NCBI RefSeq assembly: GCF_036687315.1
Contig: NZ_CP144683.1
Location: 868,001 to 932,000, forward strand
Direction of reading: 5' to 3'
DNA: 64,000 bases
Origin: Sphingopyxis sp. TUF1
GTDB taxonomy: Bacteria; Pseudomonadota; Alphaproteobacteria; Sphingomonadales; Sphingomonadaceae
Positions within the stretch are counted from its first letter, which is position 1, and every line of letters starts with the position of its first letter. This document shows, in pieces, positions 23,624 through 32,679 of the stretch. Under the pieces are notes generated by a model. The model searched no databases. It was not told where the DNA came from and saw only the letters and a list, made by a program, of their open reading frames with translations. Both the position numbers and the translations under genes were made by a program.

Positions 23624-25447
23624 TTATCCGTCGTCACCCATCCGCAGCGCGGCGATAAACGCCTCCTGCGGGATGTTCACATTCCCATATTCGCGCATCC
23701 GCTTTTTGCCCTCTTTCTGCTTTTCGAGCAGCTTTTTCTTGCGGGTCGCGTCGCCGCCGTAGCATTTGGCGGTCACGTCCTTGCGCAGCGCGGCGATGGT
23801 TTCGCGAGCGATCACCTTGCCGCCGATCGCCGCCTGGATCGGGATTTTGAACATGTGGCGCGGGATCAGGTCCTTCAGCCGCTCGCACATGCCGCGACCG
23901 CGGCTTTCGGCCGAACCGCGGTGGACGATCATCGACAGCGCATCGACGGGCTCGTTGTTGACGAGGATGCTCATCTTCACAAGATCGCCGGCGCGGTGGC
24001 CGATCTGGTGATAGTCGAACGACGCATAACCGCGGCTGATGCTCTTCAGCCGATCGTAAAAGTCGAACACGACTTCGTTGAGCGGCAGTTCATAGGTGAT
24101 CTGCGCGCGGCCGCCCACATAAGTCAAATTCTTCTGCACCCCGCGGCGATCCTGGCAGAGCTTGAGGATCGGGCCGAGATAGTCGTCGGGGACGTAGATC
24201 ACCGCCTCGATCCACGGCTCCTCAATCTCGTCGATGCGGTTGGGGTCGGGCATGTCGGCGGGGTTGTGGAGCTCGATCTCCTTCGCCGCCTCATTCTTGG
24301 TGTGGCTGAGCTTCAGCTTATAGACCACCGACGGCGCGGTGGTGATGAGGTCGAGGTCGTACTCGCGGGTCAGCCGCTCCTGGATAATCTCCAGATGCAG
24401 CAGCCCCAAAAAGCCGCAGCGGAAGCCGAAACCGAGCGCCGCGCTGCTCTCCATCTCGAACGAGAAGCTCGCATCGTTGAGGCGGAGCTTCTGGATCGAC
24501 TCGCGCAATTTCTCGAAGTCGTTCGCGTCGGTCGGGAAGAGGCCGCAAAAGACGACCGGTTGGACTTCCTTGAACCCCGGCAGCGGCGCCGCGGCGGGTT
24601 TCTTGGCGTCGGTCACTGTATCGCCGACGCGCGCCTGCGCGACGTCCTTGATCTGCGCGGTGATGAAGCCGATCTCGCCGGGGCCAATCTCGGTCAGTTC
24701 CTCGCGCTTCGGGGTGAAACAGCCGACGCGGTCGATCAAATGGGTGGTGCCCGCCTGCATGAATTTGATCTGCTGTCCTTTTTTCAAGACGCCGTCGACG
24801 ACGCGGACGAGGATGACGACGCCCAGATAGGGGTCGTACCAGCTGTCGACGAGCATCGCGAGTAGCGGCGCCGCGGCGTCGCCCTTCGGCGGCGGGATCT
24901 TGGTCACGATCGCCTCGAGGCATTCCTCGATGCCGATCCCCGCCTTGGCCGACGCGAGTACGGCGTCGTCGGCGGGCAGGCCGATGATGTCCTCGATCTC
25001 GGCCTTCACCTTGTCGACGTCGGCGGCGGGCAGGTCGATCTTGTTGATCACCGGCACGATTTCATGGTCGTGCTCGATCGACTGATAGACGTTCGCCAGC
25101 GTCTGCGCCTCCACCCCCTGCGCCGCGTCGACGACGAGCAGCGCGCCCTCGCACGCCGCGAGCGACCGCGACACTTCATAGGCGAAATCGACGTGCCCCG
25201 GCGTGTCCATCAGGTTGAGCTGATAGGTCTCGCCATCCTTGGCGGTGTATTTCAGGCGCACCGTCTGCGCCTTGATCGTGATGCCGCGTTCCTTTTCGAT
25301 GTCCATATTGTCGAGCACCTGCGCCGACATTTCGCGCGCGGTGAGCCCGCCGGTGAACTGGATCAGCCGGTCGGCGAGCGTCGACTTGCCATGGTCGATA
25401 TGCGCGATGATCGAAAAATTGCGGATGTGGGACAAGGGCGTGGTCAT
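23624..25447 (-). CDS. lepA: translation elongation factor 4 (LepA)
   Basis: A 607-residue ribosome-associated GTPase. G1 is [10 protein letters not shown]2/G3 are [10 protein letters not shown] and DTPGHVDF, G4 is NKID, and the LepA-specific C-terminal domain ([20 protein letters not shown]) is complete. LepA helps back-translocation and late 30S assembly. Length equals the family norm. It is 43 bases upstream of the GNAT gene on the same strand. Confidence 0.97.
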   Translation of the reverse strand: MTTPLSHIRNFSIIAHIDHGKSTLADRLIQFTGGLTAREMSAQVLDNMDIEKERGITIKAQTVRLKYTAKDGETYQLNLMDTPGHVDFAYEVSRSLAACEGALLVVDAAQGVEAQTLANVYQSIEHDHEIVPVINKIDLPAADVDKVKAEIEDIIGLPADDAVLASAKAGIGIEECLEAIVTKIPPPKGDAAAPLLAMLVDSWYDPYLGVVILVRVVDGVLKKGQQIKFMQAGTTHLIDRVGCFTPKREELTEIGPGEIGFITAQIKDVAQARVGDTVTDAKKPAAAPLPGFKEVQPVVFCGLFPTDANDFEKLRESIQKLRLNDASFSFEMESSAALGFGFRCGFLGLLHLEIIQERLTREYDLDLITTAPSVVYKLKLSHTKNEAAKEIELHNPADMPDPNRIDEIEEPWIEAVIYVPDDYLGPILKLCQDRRGVQKNLTYVGGRAQITYELPLNEVVFDFYDRLKSISRGYASFDYHQIGHRAGDLVKMSILVNNEPVDALSMIVHRGSAESRGRGMCERLKDLIPRHMFKIPIQAAIGGKVIARETIAALRKDVTAKCYGGDATRKKKLLEKQKEGKKRMREYGNVNIPQEAFIAALRMGDDG

Positions 25448-25815
25448 GGCGCGCCGTTAGCAGGGGAAAGCGCGGCTGTCAGCAGGAACGGGCGCCCCGG
25501 CCGGCGCCGCGGGCTTAACTTGTCAAACTTGTCACCTGATTGCACTGGAAAACGGGGAGTTGGCGGTGCGGGCCGGAGCAATGTCGCGAAGGTCACCCAT
25601 GCGGCGCACACGCGCTACACATCGCAAAGATCGCACGCAGGCGCGCGACGTTTGGCGCGGCGGAAAGGCAGCGGATTCAAGCGGTCAAAGAGCGAAGAGC
25701 GGCGAGGCTGGCATAGCCGGGCGAGGTAGGAAAGCGGTTTTTGAGTGGAGGCGAAAGGGAAGGAGTTGCGCCAACTGGCGAGCCTGTGCATTAAAGCCGT
25801 TCAGAAGGGGCATTC
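25448..25815. other. 368-base gap between lepA and the restriction enzyme gene
   Basis: AACTTGTCA is repeated in tandem (25517-25525 and 25526-25534). No tRNA cloverleaf, terminator or conserved frame was recognised. The plus-strand promoter for the next gene lies at its right end. Confidence 0.4.
25766..25794 (+). promoter_or_regulatory. candidate promoter of the type IIG-like gene
   Basis: TTGCGC and CATTAA with a 17-base spacer. The small palindrome GCCAACTGGC (25770-25779) lies in the spacer and could bind a regulator. AGAAGGGG precedes the ATG. Confidence 0.45.
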
Positions 25816-28800
25816 ATGACATTATCGTCGGACCAACTACAGGAAATCATTACCGAGTTGGTCACAAGACCGGGCCATGAGAAAGTCCGCGGTCTGATTT
25901 ACAAGCTATTGACCGATGGCCTTGGAGCAACCTCGCGCGACATTGGTTTCGAGCAACAAACCTTCGAAATTCGGGGCAGGATCGATGCGCTGCTGGGGCG
26001 CACGGTGATCGAACTGAAATCCGATCTTCGAAAAGAGGTCTTCGCCGACCAGCTTAGCGGATATCTGAAGGACCGGCGGACGGTCACGGGGCAGGACTAT
26101 GTCGGCATCGTCACCGACGGCGCGACATTCTCTGTGCATGAACTCGCCGATGGCGACACGCTAATTGAACTCGGTTCTTATACCCCAAACCCCGACGAGC
26201 CGTTCGGCCTTACACGCTGGCTGGAAAGCGTCGTCGCGCTGCAAGATCAGCTGATCCCCGACATTCCGCGTATTAAAATCGAACTCGGCCGGGAATCGGT
26301 CCTATACCGGCGAGCGCTGCGCGAGCTTCGGCTCCTTTGGGCCGACATCGGCGCCGACCCCGAAGTCGCAGTCAAGCGATCACTGTGGGACCGTCTGCTC
26401 AACACCGCCTATGGCAATGAAGTCGATGCGCCGGAACTGTTCCTGCAACACACCTATCTGGTCATCGTTGCAAAAGCGATCGCGACAGCCGCGTTCGTCC
26501 GGCATCTGCCGGCAACGGGCGAGCATTTGCTCGATGGCCGCCCTTTCAGTGACCTTGGAATAGTCGGCGCGGTCGAATCCGATTTTTTCGACTGGCTGCT
26601 AAAGGCGCCCGGCGGCGATGCGCTGGTCCTGAAGATCGCGCGGCAAGCCGCACGGTTCGACCTTTCCGCGATCGAGGCCGACCTTCTGAAGGGCCTGTAT
26701 GAGAGCCTGATCGACCCGGCGCAGCGCCACGAACTCGGTGAATATTACACCCCCGACTGGCTTGCCGCGCGCATTGTCGAGGCGGCCGTCGAAAAGCCTC
26801 TGTCGGATCGTGTCATCGACCCGTCCTGCGGATCAGGAACCTTCCTTTTCCACGCAGTCAGGCGGTTGGCAGCGGCGGGCAAATCGGCCGGCCTGTCGGG
26901 CGAAGAGGTGGTATCATTGGCCGCAGAAAAGATCGCCGGTATCGACATCCACCCGGTGGCGGTGATTTTCGCCCGCGCGACATGGCTGCTCGCCATCGCG
27001 CCGACATTGAGCGATGGGCGTCCCGAACGCTTTGCCGTCCCGGTCTATCTCGGCGACGCCCTGCAATGGCACGGCGGCGATCTGGCGAGCGAAGATTTCG
27101 AAATCACCGTTCCCGCCGTTCCCGATTACACGGGCGAGGATGCACGCTTCGGGCGCCAATTATTGCGTTTCCCGAAAGGCGTAGCAACCAATCCCGATGC
27201 GCTCGACCAGCTGCTCCAACAGATGTTAGGCATGGCCGAACGCGAGCGGCCGCTGGCGGAGTTTCAGCGCTGGATGGAATCCAGTCCGTTGATCGACACC
27301 TCTGATCGGAAAATCTTGGCGGCGACCTATAAAACGCTGGCCATGCTCCACCAGCAGGGACGCAACCATATCTGGGGTTATATCGCGCGCAATATGTCGC
27401 GCCCGGTGTGGTTGGCGGGCGAAGCGCAAAAAGCCGATGTGGTGGTCGGCAATCCGCCATGGGTCGCCTATTCGCGCATGGACAAGGCGCTGAAGGCGCG
27501 TTTCAAGTCGGCGATGGAACAATTCGAACTGTGGGGCGGAACCGGCAGCGTTTCAGGTTTCGACCTCAGCGCCTATTTCTTCGCGCGTGCGATGCAGCTC
27601 TATATGCGCCGCGATGGACGAATCGCCTTCATCCTGCCCTATGCCTCGATGTTCAAACAGCCCTATGCGAAGTTCCGCACCGGGCGATTCCGACTGGCGG
27701 GGTCGATTCAATATATGAAGGTCGATGCCGGGTGGGATCTGACCGGGGTCGATTGTCGGCCCGACGCGCTGTTCCCCGTGCCGTCAAGCGTCTGGTTCGG
27801 CCGCTTCGCCAGTTCGAAGCAAGCGCTGCCTGAAAAAGCCACGGCATTTTTAGGCCATCTGGCGCGGCGCGATGCCGGGGTTGAGGAGGCCGCCAATTCG
27901 ATAACGGCCGAGGAAATCGACTGGCCCGACGCCGATACGGGCAAGGGTGGATCGGCTTATCGCAATGCGTTCCGATCGGGCGCGTTGCTCTATCCACGAC
28001 GGCTGGTGCTCGTCGAGCGAATGCCGGCTGGCCGCCTGGGCGAGAATCCCCACGCCCCGCGCGTGCGCGGCCGTATCGGAAGCCAGGACAAAAAGCCTTG
28101 GAAAGACATTGAGCCACCGCAAGGGCCGGTCGAATCGGGCTTTATCAGCCGCGTCTATCTGGGGGAGAATGTCTTTCCCTATCGCCTCGGCACGCCGCTG
28201 GAGGGCGTCGTCCCCGTGAAGAGCGGGCACGTCCTGACGAGCTCGTCCGCGATCAACGCCGGGGCCATGCACCTGTCGCAATGGTTGGAACAATGCGAGA
28301 AGCTGTGGACGGGTCATGGGGAAGGGACACGTAGTTTCGCCAATCATCTCAACTATTTCGACCAGCTTCTGTCGCAGTTCCCGCTCCGCAAATTGAGAGT
28401 GGTCTATGCAAAGTCCGGCACCCAGCCGGCCGCAGCAATCATCGAAGACGATACGGCTGTCTTTGATCACAAGCTTTATTGGGCTGAGTGCCTAACGCGC
28501 CAACAAGCTCAATATCTCATTGCCATCCTCAACAGTGAAACGGCTCGATCGCGTGCCGAAAAATGGCAAGCCGAGGGACAGTGGGGCAAACGTGACTTTG
28601 ACAAGGTCATGTTCAACCTGCCGATTCCGACCTTCGACTCGCGCATCGCGCTGCATCGCGAACTTGCGGCCGTCGCTGCCAAGGCAGAAGTCGCCGCCGC
28701 CGTGGTCACCATCAACCAAGGCGATTATTTTGTCACCGTGCGCAATCGTATCCGCAAACATCTGACCGAGGTCGGACTGGCGCCCGCCATCGACAAACTT

Positions 28801-28827
28801 GTGGAAAAGCTGCTCGACGGCGGATGA
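25816..28827 (+). CDS. type IIG-like restriction-modification enzyme (nuclease - N6-adenine methyltransferase)
   Basis: A 1003-residue fusion. An N-terminal PD-(D/E)xK-like motif is D57 in GRIDALLGR and E66-x-K68 in TVIELKSD. A helical linker follows, then the adenine methyltransferase: QRHELGEYYTPDWLAARIVE, motif I DPSCGSGTFLFHAV near residue 335, and catalytic NPPW in VVVGNPPWVAYSR near residue 546. The C-terminal 350 residues should be the target recognition domain. Such proteins cut and methylate with one polypeptide, as in the Eco57I/MmeI group. No separate specificity or restriction gene is beside it. A methylase-only role cannot be excluded. Confidence 0.88.
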   Translation: MTLSSDQLQEIITELVTRPGHEKVRGLIYKLLTDGLGATSRDIGFEQQTFEIRGRIDALLGRTVIELKSDLRKEVFADQLSGYLKDRRTVTGQDYVGIVTDGATFSVHELADGDTLIELGSYTPNPDEPFGLTRWLESVVALQDQLIPDIPRIKIELGRESVLYRRALRELRLLWADIGADPEVAVKRSLWDRLLNTAYGNEVDAPELFLQHTYLVIVAKAIATAAFVRHLPATGEHLLDGRPFSDLGIVGAVESDFFDWLLKAPGGDALVLKIARQAARFDLSAIEADLLKGLYESLIDPAQRHELGEYYTPDWLAARIVEAAVEKPLSDRVIDPSCGSGTFLFHAVRRLAAAGKSAGLSGEEVVSLAAEKIAGIDIHPVAVIFARATWLLAIAPTLSDGRPERFAVPVYLGDALQWHGGDLASEDFEITVPAVPDYTGEDARFGRQLLRFPKGVATNPDALDQLLQQMLGMAERERPLAEFQRWMESSPLIDTSDRKILAATYKTLAMLHQQGRNHIWGYIARNMSRPVWLAGEAQKADVVVGNPPWVAYSRMDKALKARFKSAMEQFELWGGTGSVSGFDLSAYFFARAMQLYMRRDGRIAFILPYASMFKQPYAKFRTGRFRLAGSIQYMKVDAGWDLTGVDCRPDALFPVPSSVWFGRFASSKQALPEKATAFLGHLARRDAGVEEAANSITAEEIDWPDADTGKGGSAYRNAFRSGALLYPRRLVLVERMPAGRLGENPHAPRVRGRIGSQDKKPWKDIEPPQGPVESGFISRVYLGENVFPYRLGTPLEGVVPVKSGHVLTSSSAINAGAMHLSQWLEQCEKLWTGHGEGTRSFANHLNYFDQLLSQFPLRKLRVVYAKSGTQPAAAIIEDDTAVFDHKLYWAECLTRQQAQYLIAILNSETARSRAEKWQAEGQWGKRDFDKVMFNLPIPTFDSRIALHRELAAVAAKAEVAAAVVTINQGDYFVTVRNRIRKHLTEVGLAPAIDKLVEKLLDGG

Positions 28828-28866
28828 GGCGTTGACCCGGTCATCGGCCGAGCTAGAATCGACGCC

Positions 28867-29202
28867 ATGGGTGATCGTTACGGACATCAGGGCGACCTGT
28901 TTGATGCGTCGGTGCCGGCGGAGGCCGAACCGCCCACCGAGAGCGAATTGCAATGGTTTCATTTCCCGCCCAAGTCACCGCCGATTTTCCAACACACCAA
29001 AGAATCGATCCGTGAGTTGATGCTGGCCACCATCGCGGAATTGCGCGCGACGGATGTCATGCCGTGGGACGCGGCCGATTACCGTTATCACATCGGAAAT
29101 TTCCGGATGTGCGCGACTTGGTTCCAGCACGACGAAATCGCAGAGACTGTGCGGGCGCTGGAGGAGGAGCTTGACCGGCTCGGACGGGCGCCGGCTCCCT
29201 GA
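28867..29202 (+). CDS. small hypothetical protein next to the restriction enzyme
   Basis: A 111-residue acidic protein starting MGDRYGHQGDLFDASVPAEA, with HFPPKSPPIFQHTKESIREL and a final helix (IAETVRALEEELDRL). It starts 39 bases after the methylase stop on the same strand, so it is probably co-transcribed. I recognise no family. It might modulate the enzyme or be unrelated cargo. The ribosome binding site is weak. Confidence 0.65.
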   Translation: MGDRYGHQGDLFDASVPAEAEPPTESELQWFHFPPKSPPIFQHTKESIRELMLATIAELRATDVMPWDAADYRYHIGNFRMCATWFQHDEIAETVRALEEELDRLGRAPAP

Positions 29203-29250
29203 CGCTTCGCCGCTCTCCGACCCTCTCCTGTAAGGGAGAACGAGTCAGCT

Positions 29251-30156
29251 TTACGCCAGCCACCGCCGGCAATCATCCCTGACCCGCGCGTCCGGATCGC
29301 GCAGGCCGCGTTCGAGGACCGCCGCCCTGCCCTCGCCCGCCTTCGCCGCGGCGAGGGCGGCGAGGGCGTGGGCGCGGACGCGGGGGACGGGGTGGGCTTT
29401 TGCGAAATGGTCGGCGATGTCGTGGGCGTTTTCGTGGAGGTCGACGGCGGCGCGGAGCAGCAATTCGGTGCTGGTGAGCGTCGGGCGCTGCGCGATCGTC
29501 GCCGGGGCGTGCGGTGCGGCGCCGACGGAGCCGAGGTCGACGATATATTGGTCGCGCCAGGGGATATGTTCGCCCTCATCCATGATGTTGAGGCTGACCG
29601 ACAGGCCGGGCGGCGGGTGCTGGCTGTGGACGTCGCGGTGGGCGCGGTAGAGCATCATCTTGCCTTCGCAAAGCTGGCTCTGCCCCATGGCGCGCAGCGC
29701 GAGCGGTTCGCCGAGGCGGCCGTCGATGGCTTCCGGGTCAACCTCATAATCGTCGCTGATGTAACCGGGGCCGAAATAGCCGATGGTGAGGAAGTGGAAA
29801 TTATGGTCGTGCGGCAGGGCGTAGGCAAAGGCCTGCGTGCCGCTGGCGGTGGTGACGGCGTCGGTCGCGGCGGGCCAGAGGTTTGCGCGCAGATAATAGC
29901 CGCGCGCGCCGCGGTGGAGCAGGAAGACCTGCGCCGAATGGCGGTTGATCGCGACCTGGTCGGCGCAGCCCTGCTTGAGCGCGGCGATGACGCGGTCGGC
30001 GAGGAAGTCGCGGTTGCGCGCGAGGCCGGCGAGGAGCGCGGTGCAGTGCGCGACGCTGGCGTCGTCGGACAGGTCCATCCCGCTTTCGTCGAGGCGCGCG
30101 GTGACTTCGGCGAGGTCGAGTTCGGTCGCGGGCGGCGGGTCGATGGTCAGGGGCAT
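29251..30156 (-). CDS. unrecognised protein: His-rich beta core plus HEAT-like C-terminus (operon gene 3)
   Basis: A 301-residue soluble protein with AAAGGAA before the ATG. A helical start (1-65) leads to a beta-rich middle with PHDHNFHFLTIGYFGPGY (H116, H118, H121) and YRAHRDVHSQHPPPGLSVSL (H173, H177, H180), the spacing of a cupin-like metal site. The last 75 residues (VPRVRAHALAALAAAKAGEG, then LRDPDARVRDDCRRWLA) are HEAT-like. The 344-residue neighbour has the same order of parts, so the two may be distant paralogues. An iron-dependent oxygenase or a peptide-binding role is possible, not shown. Confidence 0.8.
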   Translation of the reverse strand: MPLTIDPPPATELDLAEVTARLDESGMDLSDDASVAHCTALLAGLARNRDFLADRVIAALKQGCADQVAINRHSAQVFLLHRGARGYYLRANLWPAATDAVTTASGTQAFAYALPHDHNFHFLTIGYFGPGYISDDYEVDPEAIDGRLGEPLALRAMGQSQLCEGKMMLYRAHRDVHSQHPPPGLSVSLNIMDEGEHIPWRDQYIVDLGSVGAAPHAPATIAQRPTLTSTELLLRAAVDLHENAHDIADHFAKAHPVPRVRAHALAALAAAKAGEGRAAVLERGLRDPDARVRDDCRRWLA

Positions 30157-30171
30157 GGGGGTTCCTTTGGG

Positions 30172-30291
30172 GCCCTCCGCTTGCGGGAGGGGTTGGGGGG
30201 CGGGTCACGGGCAGTGCGGTCGTGCCCACCCCGCTGCGACTAGCGAGCAAGCTCGCAAGTCTCGCTGCCCCTCCCGCTTGCGGGAGGGGGT
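30172..30291. repeat. family B inverted-repeat element inside the peptide operon
   Basis: Left arm CCTCCGCTTGCGGGAGGGG and right arm CCCTCCCGCTTGCGGGAGGG (ends 30291) enclose inner inverted segments, GGGGGGCGGGTCACG side against CCCACCCCGCTGCGACTAG. The right half overlaps the 3' end of the 344-residue gene. Confidence 0.82.
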
Positions 30292-31274
30292 TGGAGGAGC
30301 GCGAGCGTTGCCTGTGCGGCGCGGCGGACTTCCGGGTGCGGGTCGGTTGCCGCCATCGCGGCGAGGCGCGGGAGCGCGGCGGCGGGGGCGAGCGCGATCA
30401 GCTCGCGCATCGCGTGCCAGCGGAGGGCGAAATCGTCGGCCTGCGTTTCGGCGAGGAACAGCGGCGCGGCGTCGGGGCGGCCGAGGTGGCGGAGCAGGGT
30501 CAGCGCCATGGTGCGAAAGCTGGCGTCGCGCTGTGACGCGCTGACATGCGCGAGGCGGCCGGTCGCGAGGTCGTAGCTGCGGAACGGGAGGGGCGCGGGC
30601 GGCTGGACCGCGAGTTCGAGGAGCAGCACGTCGCCGTGCGCGCAGGCGAGGTGGTAGCTTTGCCGTGCGGTGTCGTGGTGGAAGATTTCGCCGTCCACGA
30701 GTTTGCGCGGCGGGATGCTGCGGCACGCCGCGGCGGCCGACGCGGTGAAGCCGCCCGCTTCCTCGGCCGCGCTGACCGCGACTTCGTGCAGGCAAAGCGA
30801 CGCGCCCGCGGCGGCGAGCACACGGATCGCGGCGCGGCCGGGGACGAAGACCGCGTGCGTCGGCGCCGCGGCCGCAGCGGGGTGGATATGGAGCGCCACG
30901 CGCACCGGGCCGCGCTCGGCGATGATCAGGCCGCCGCTGCCGTCGTCGCCGCCGCCGACGGGGCGGAGTGGCGGGCGGGCAAACGGATCGGCGGCGAGCA
31001 GGGCCAGCGCCTCGCCCAGCCGGTCGTGCAGCCAGCTGGTGTCGGTGAGCCAGGGGAGGAGGCGCGCGATCGCGTGGTCGGGCGGCTCCCCCGCCACGGC
31101 TTCGATCGCCGCGAGCAGTCCGCCGCGCGAAGTGTCGGTGGGCGCCGTATCGGCGGGCGCGCTATCGACTTTGCGCCAATGTGCATCAAGATCGGCGACC
31201 GCTTCGCGGATGCGCCGGCAGCGGGCGGCGTCATCGCGCGGATAATGGTCGTGACGCGAGCGGGGTGCGGGCAT
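30240..31274 (-). CDS. unrecognised protein: beta core plus HEAT-like C-terminus (operon gene 2)
   Basis: A 344-residue soluble protein. The N-terminal 100 residues are helical (RIREAVADLDAHWRKVDS). A beta-rich centre follows with RVALHIHPAAAAAP (H129, H131) and GEIFHHDTARQSYHLACAHG (H199, H200, H208, H213). HEAT-like helices (about 255-328, ALRWHAMRELIALAPAAALP and TDPHPEVRRAAQATLALL) come next. The last 17 residues (from PPPASGRG) are encoded by a family B repeat, so the native end was probably just before them. It begins 45 bases after the small peptide gene. No family is recognised. Confidence 0.78.
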   Translation of the reverse strand: MPAPRSRHDHYPRDDAARCRRIREAVADLDAHWRKVDSAPADTAPTDTSRGGLLAAIEAVAGEPPDHAIARLLPWLTDTSWLHDRLGEALALLAADPFARPPLRPVGGGDDGSGGLIIAERGPVRVALHIHPAAAAAPTHAVFVPGRAAIRVLAAAGASLCLHEVAVSAAEEAGGFTASAAAACRSIPPRKLVDGEIFHHDTARQSYHLACAHGDVLLLELAVQPPAPLPFRSYDLATGRLAHVSASQRDASFRTMALTLLRHLGRPDAAPLFLAETQADDFALRWHAMRELIALAPAAALPRLAAMAATDPHPEVRRAAQATLALLQPPPASGRGSETCELAR

Positions 31275-31319
31275 GGTCTGGCGGATGAGGCGGGGACGGC
31301 GCGCCGCCCCCGCGCCGGA

Positions 31320-31463
31320 TCAATTATGGACGATCAGCGCGATGGTGACCGCGATTTCAAACACCGATTTCGACGGCGTGCCGCTGGCGACCAGCGAGCC
31401 GAACAGCCCGACCGCGGTGTCGAGCAAGGGCAGCGCGTCGATGTCGATGGGCGGTAGTTCCAT
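31320..31463 (-). CDS. 47-residue acidic peptide heading the operon (operon gene 1)
   Basis: A 47-residue frame from ATG 31463 to TGA 31322-31320, with an excellent Shine-Dalgarno AGGAGGGGG. The head, MELPPIDIDALPLLDTA, is acidic; two hydrophobic stretches follow (VGLFGSLVA and FEIAVTIALIV) joined by SGTPSKS. Net charge is about -4. There is no cysteine and no Sec signal. Its position first in the operon, its size, and the large partner proteins fit a precursor peptide, a signal, or a small binding subunit. It is preceded by a terminator-like leader. No family recognised. Confidence 0.72.
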   Translation of the reverse strand: MELPPIDIDALPLLDTAVGLFGSLVASGTPSKSVFEIAVTIALIVHN

Positions 31464-31481
31464 AATCCCCCTCCTGTCCTG

Positions 31482-31516
31482 AAAAAACCGGCGGCGCGAG
31501 CTGCCGCCGCGGGCAG
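31482..31516 (-). promoter_or_regulatory. terminator/antiterminator attenuator before the peptide gene
   Basis: On the minus strand, CGGCGGC-agctcgc-GCCGCCG (31509-31489) is followed by G and TTTTTT (31487-31482), an intrinsic terminator 18 bases before the ATG. A competing stem CTGCC/GGCAG (31516-31512 with 31505-31501) shares bases with the terminator's first arm, so the two are mutually exclusive. Confidence 0.55.
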
Positions 31517-31552
31517 GGGTAAGGCCGCGGGGCCGCGGGGGTGAGTTAACTT

Positions 31553-31582
31553 ATCGTAATGTGGGCCATGTCGCTCGTCGAA
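31553..31582 (-). promoter_or_regulatory. candidate promoter of the peptide operon
   Basis: On the minus strand TTCGAC (31582-31577) and TACGAT (31558-31553), 18 bases apart, would start transcription near 31546 and give a leader of about 80 bases containing the attenuator. Confidence 0.5.
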
Positions 31583-31639
31583 CGCGGCTTGTCGGGGCGG
31601 GAGCGCGGGATAGGGTGATGGGATAACCGGGAGATTGCC

Positions 31640-32590
31640 ATGCGTCCTGTCATTGCCGCCGCGCTTGCCGCGCTGATCCTGACCGCGCCCGCCACGGCCG
31701 AAACGCTGCTGATTGGAAACAAGGGCGAAGATAGTCTGAGCCTGGTCGACCTGGCGTCGGGCGAGGAGCTCGCGCGGCTGCCCACGGGGCGGATGCCGCA
31801 CGAGATTGCGGTGTCGCCCGACGGCAGCAAGGCGGCGGTCGTTGCCTATGGCGGCAGCACGATCGACCTGTTCGACGTCGCGGCGCGCACGAAGATCAAG
31901 ACGATCGACCTCAGCCCGAACGAGCGGCCACACGGGCTGCTGTGGCTGGCCGACGGGCGGCTGGTGGCGACTACCGAGAAGAGCGAATCGGTCGCGGTGG
32001 TGGCGCCGGACGGCGCGGTCACGTCGATTTCGACGGGGCAAAAGGGCACGCATATGATCGTCGTCGCGCCCGGCAGCCGCACCGCCTATACCGCCAATAT
32101 CGGGTCGGGGACGGTGAGCGTGCTCGACCTGAACGCGGGAGTGAAGCTGCGCGACCTGACCATCGGCGGCAAGCCCGAAGGGCTGGCGCTGGCGAAGCAT
32201 GGGCGCGAGCTGTGGGTCGGCGACCTCGACGCGCCGCGGGTGTCGGTGTGGGACACGGCATCGGGTGCAAAGCTGGCCGAGTTGCCGGTCGATCCGGTCG
32301 CGATCCGCGTGCTGGCGAGCCCCGACGGCAAGCTGATCGCGACGAGCAATATCGGCAAGGGGACGATCACGCTGTTCGACGCAGAGACACGCGCGCCGCT
32401 GAAAACGATCAACGGGTCGGAGGGTGATGCGGCGCAGCAGGTGACCCTGCTGTTCAGCGCCGATTCGCAGCGGCTGTATGCGGCCGAAACGGGGCACGAC
32501 AGGGTCGCGGAGATCGATGTGGCGAGCGGGAAAGTGCTGCGCCGGATCGCCGCGGGGAAGCAGGGGGACGGGCTGGCGATCGCGCCCTGA
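31640..32590 (+). CDS. periplasmic YVTN/YncE-type beta-propeller protein
   Basis: A 316-residue secreted protein. The signal peptide is MRPVIAAALAALILTAPATA. About seven blades follow with repeated patterns: MPHEIAVSPDGSKAAVVAYG, AYTANIGSGTVSVLDL, GKPEGLALAKHGRELWVGDL, RVLASPDGKLIATSNIGKG and LYAAETGHDRVAEIDVASGK. Propellers of this type bind ligands or proteins in the periplasm; several sit next to quinoprotein or metal systems, not here. GGGAG precedes the ATG by six bases. Divergent from the peptide operon. Confidence 0.88.
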   Translation: MRPVIAAALAALILTAPATAETLLIGNKGEDSLSLVDLASGEELARLPTGRMPHEIAVSPDGSKAAVVAYGGSTIDLFDVAARTKIKTIDLSPNERPHGLLWLADGRLVATTEKSESVAVVAPDGAVTSISTGQKGTHMIVVAPGSRTAYTANIGSGTVSVLDLNAGVKLRDLTIGGKPEGLALAKHGRELWVGDLDAPRVSVWDTASGAKLAELPVDPVAIRVLASPDGKLIATSNIGKGTITLFDAETRAPLKTINGSEGDAAQQVTLLFSADSQRLYAAETGHDRVAEIDVASGKVLRRIAAGKQGDGLAIAP

Positions 32591-32679
32591 CGGCAGTCAG
32601 CCCAGCGCGACGGTGCGCCACCGGCTCCTCCGGCCGCGCTTCGCTCGCCGCTTTTCCGCGCCTCCGCCGCAGGGAGGGT

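Noticed and set aside
23423..24865. Plus-strand 480-codon open frame over lepA
   Set aside because: lepA is unambiguous on the other strand.
25448..25815. tRNA or small RNA gene in the lepA gap
   Set aside because: No cloverleaf, T-psi-C-like motif or terminator could be found.
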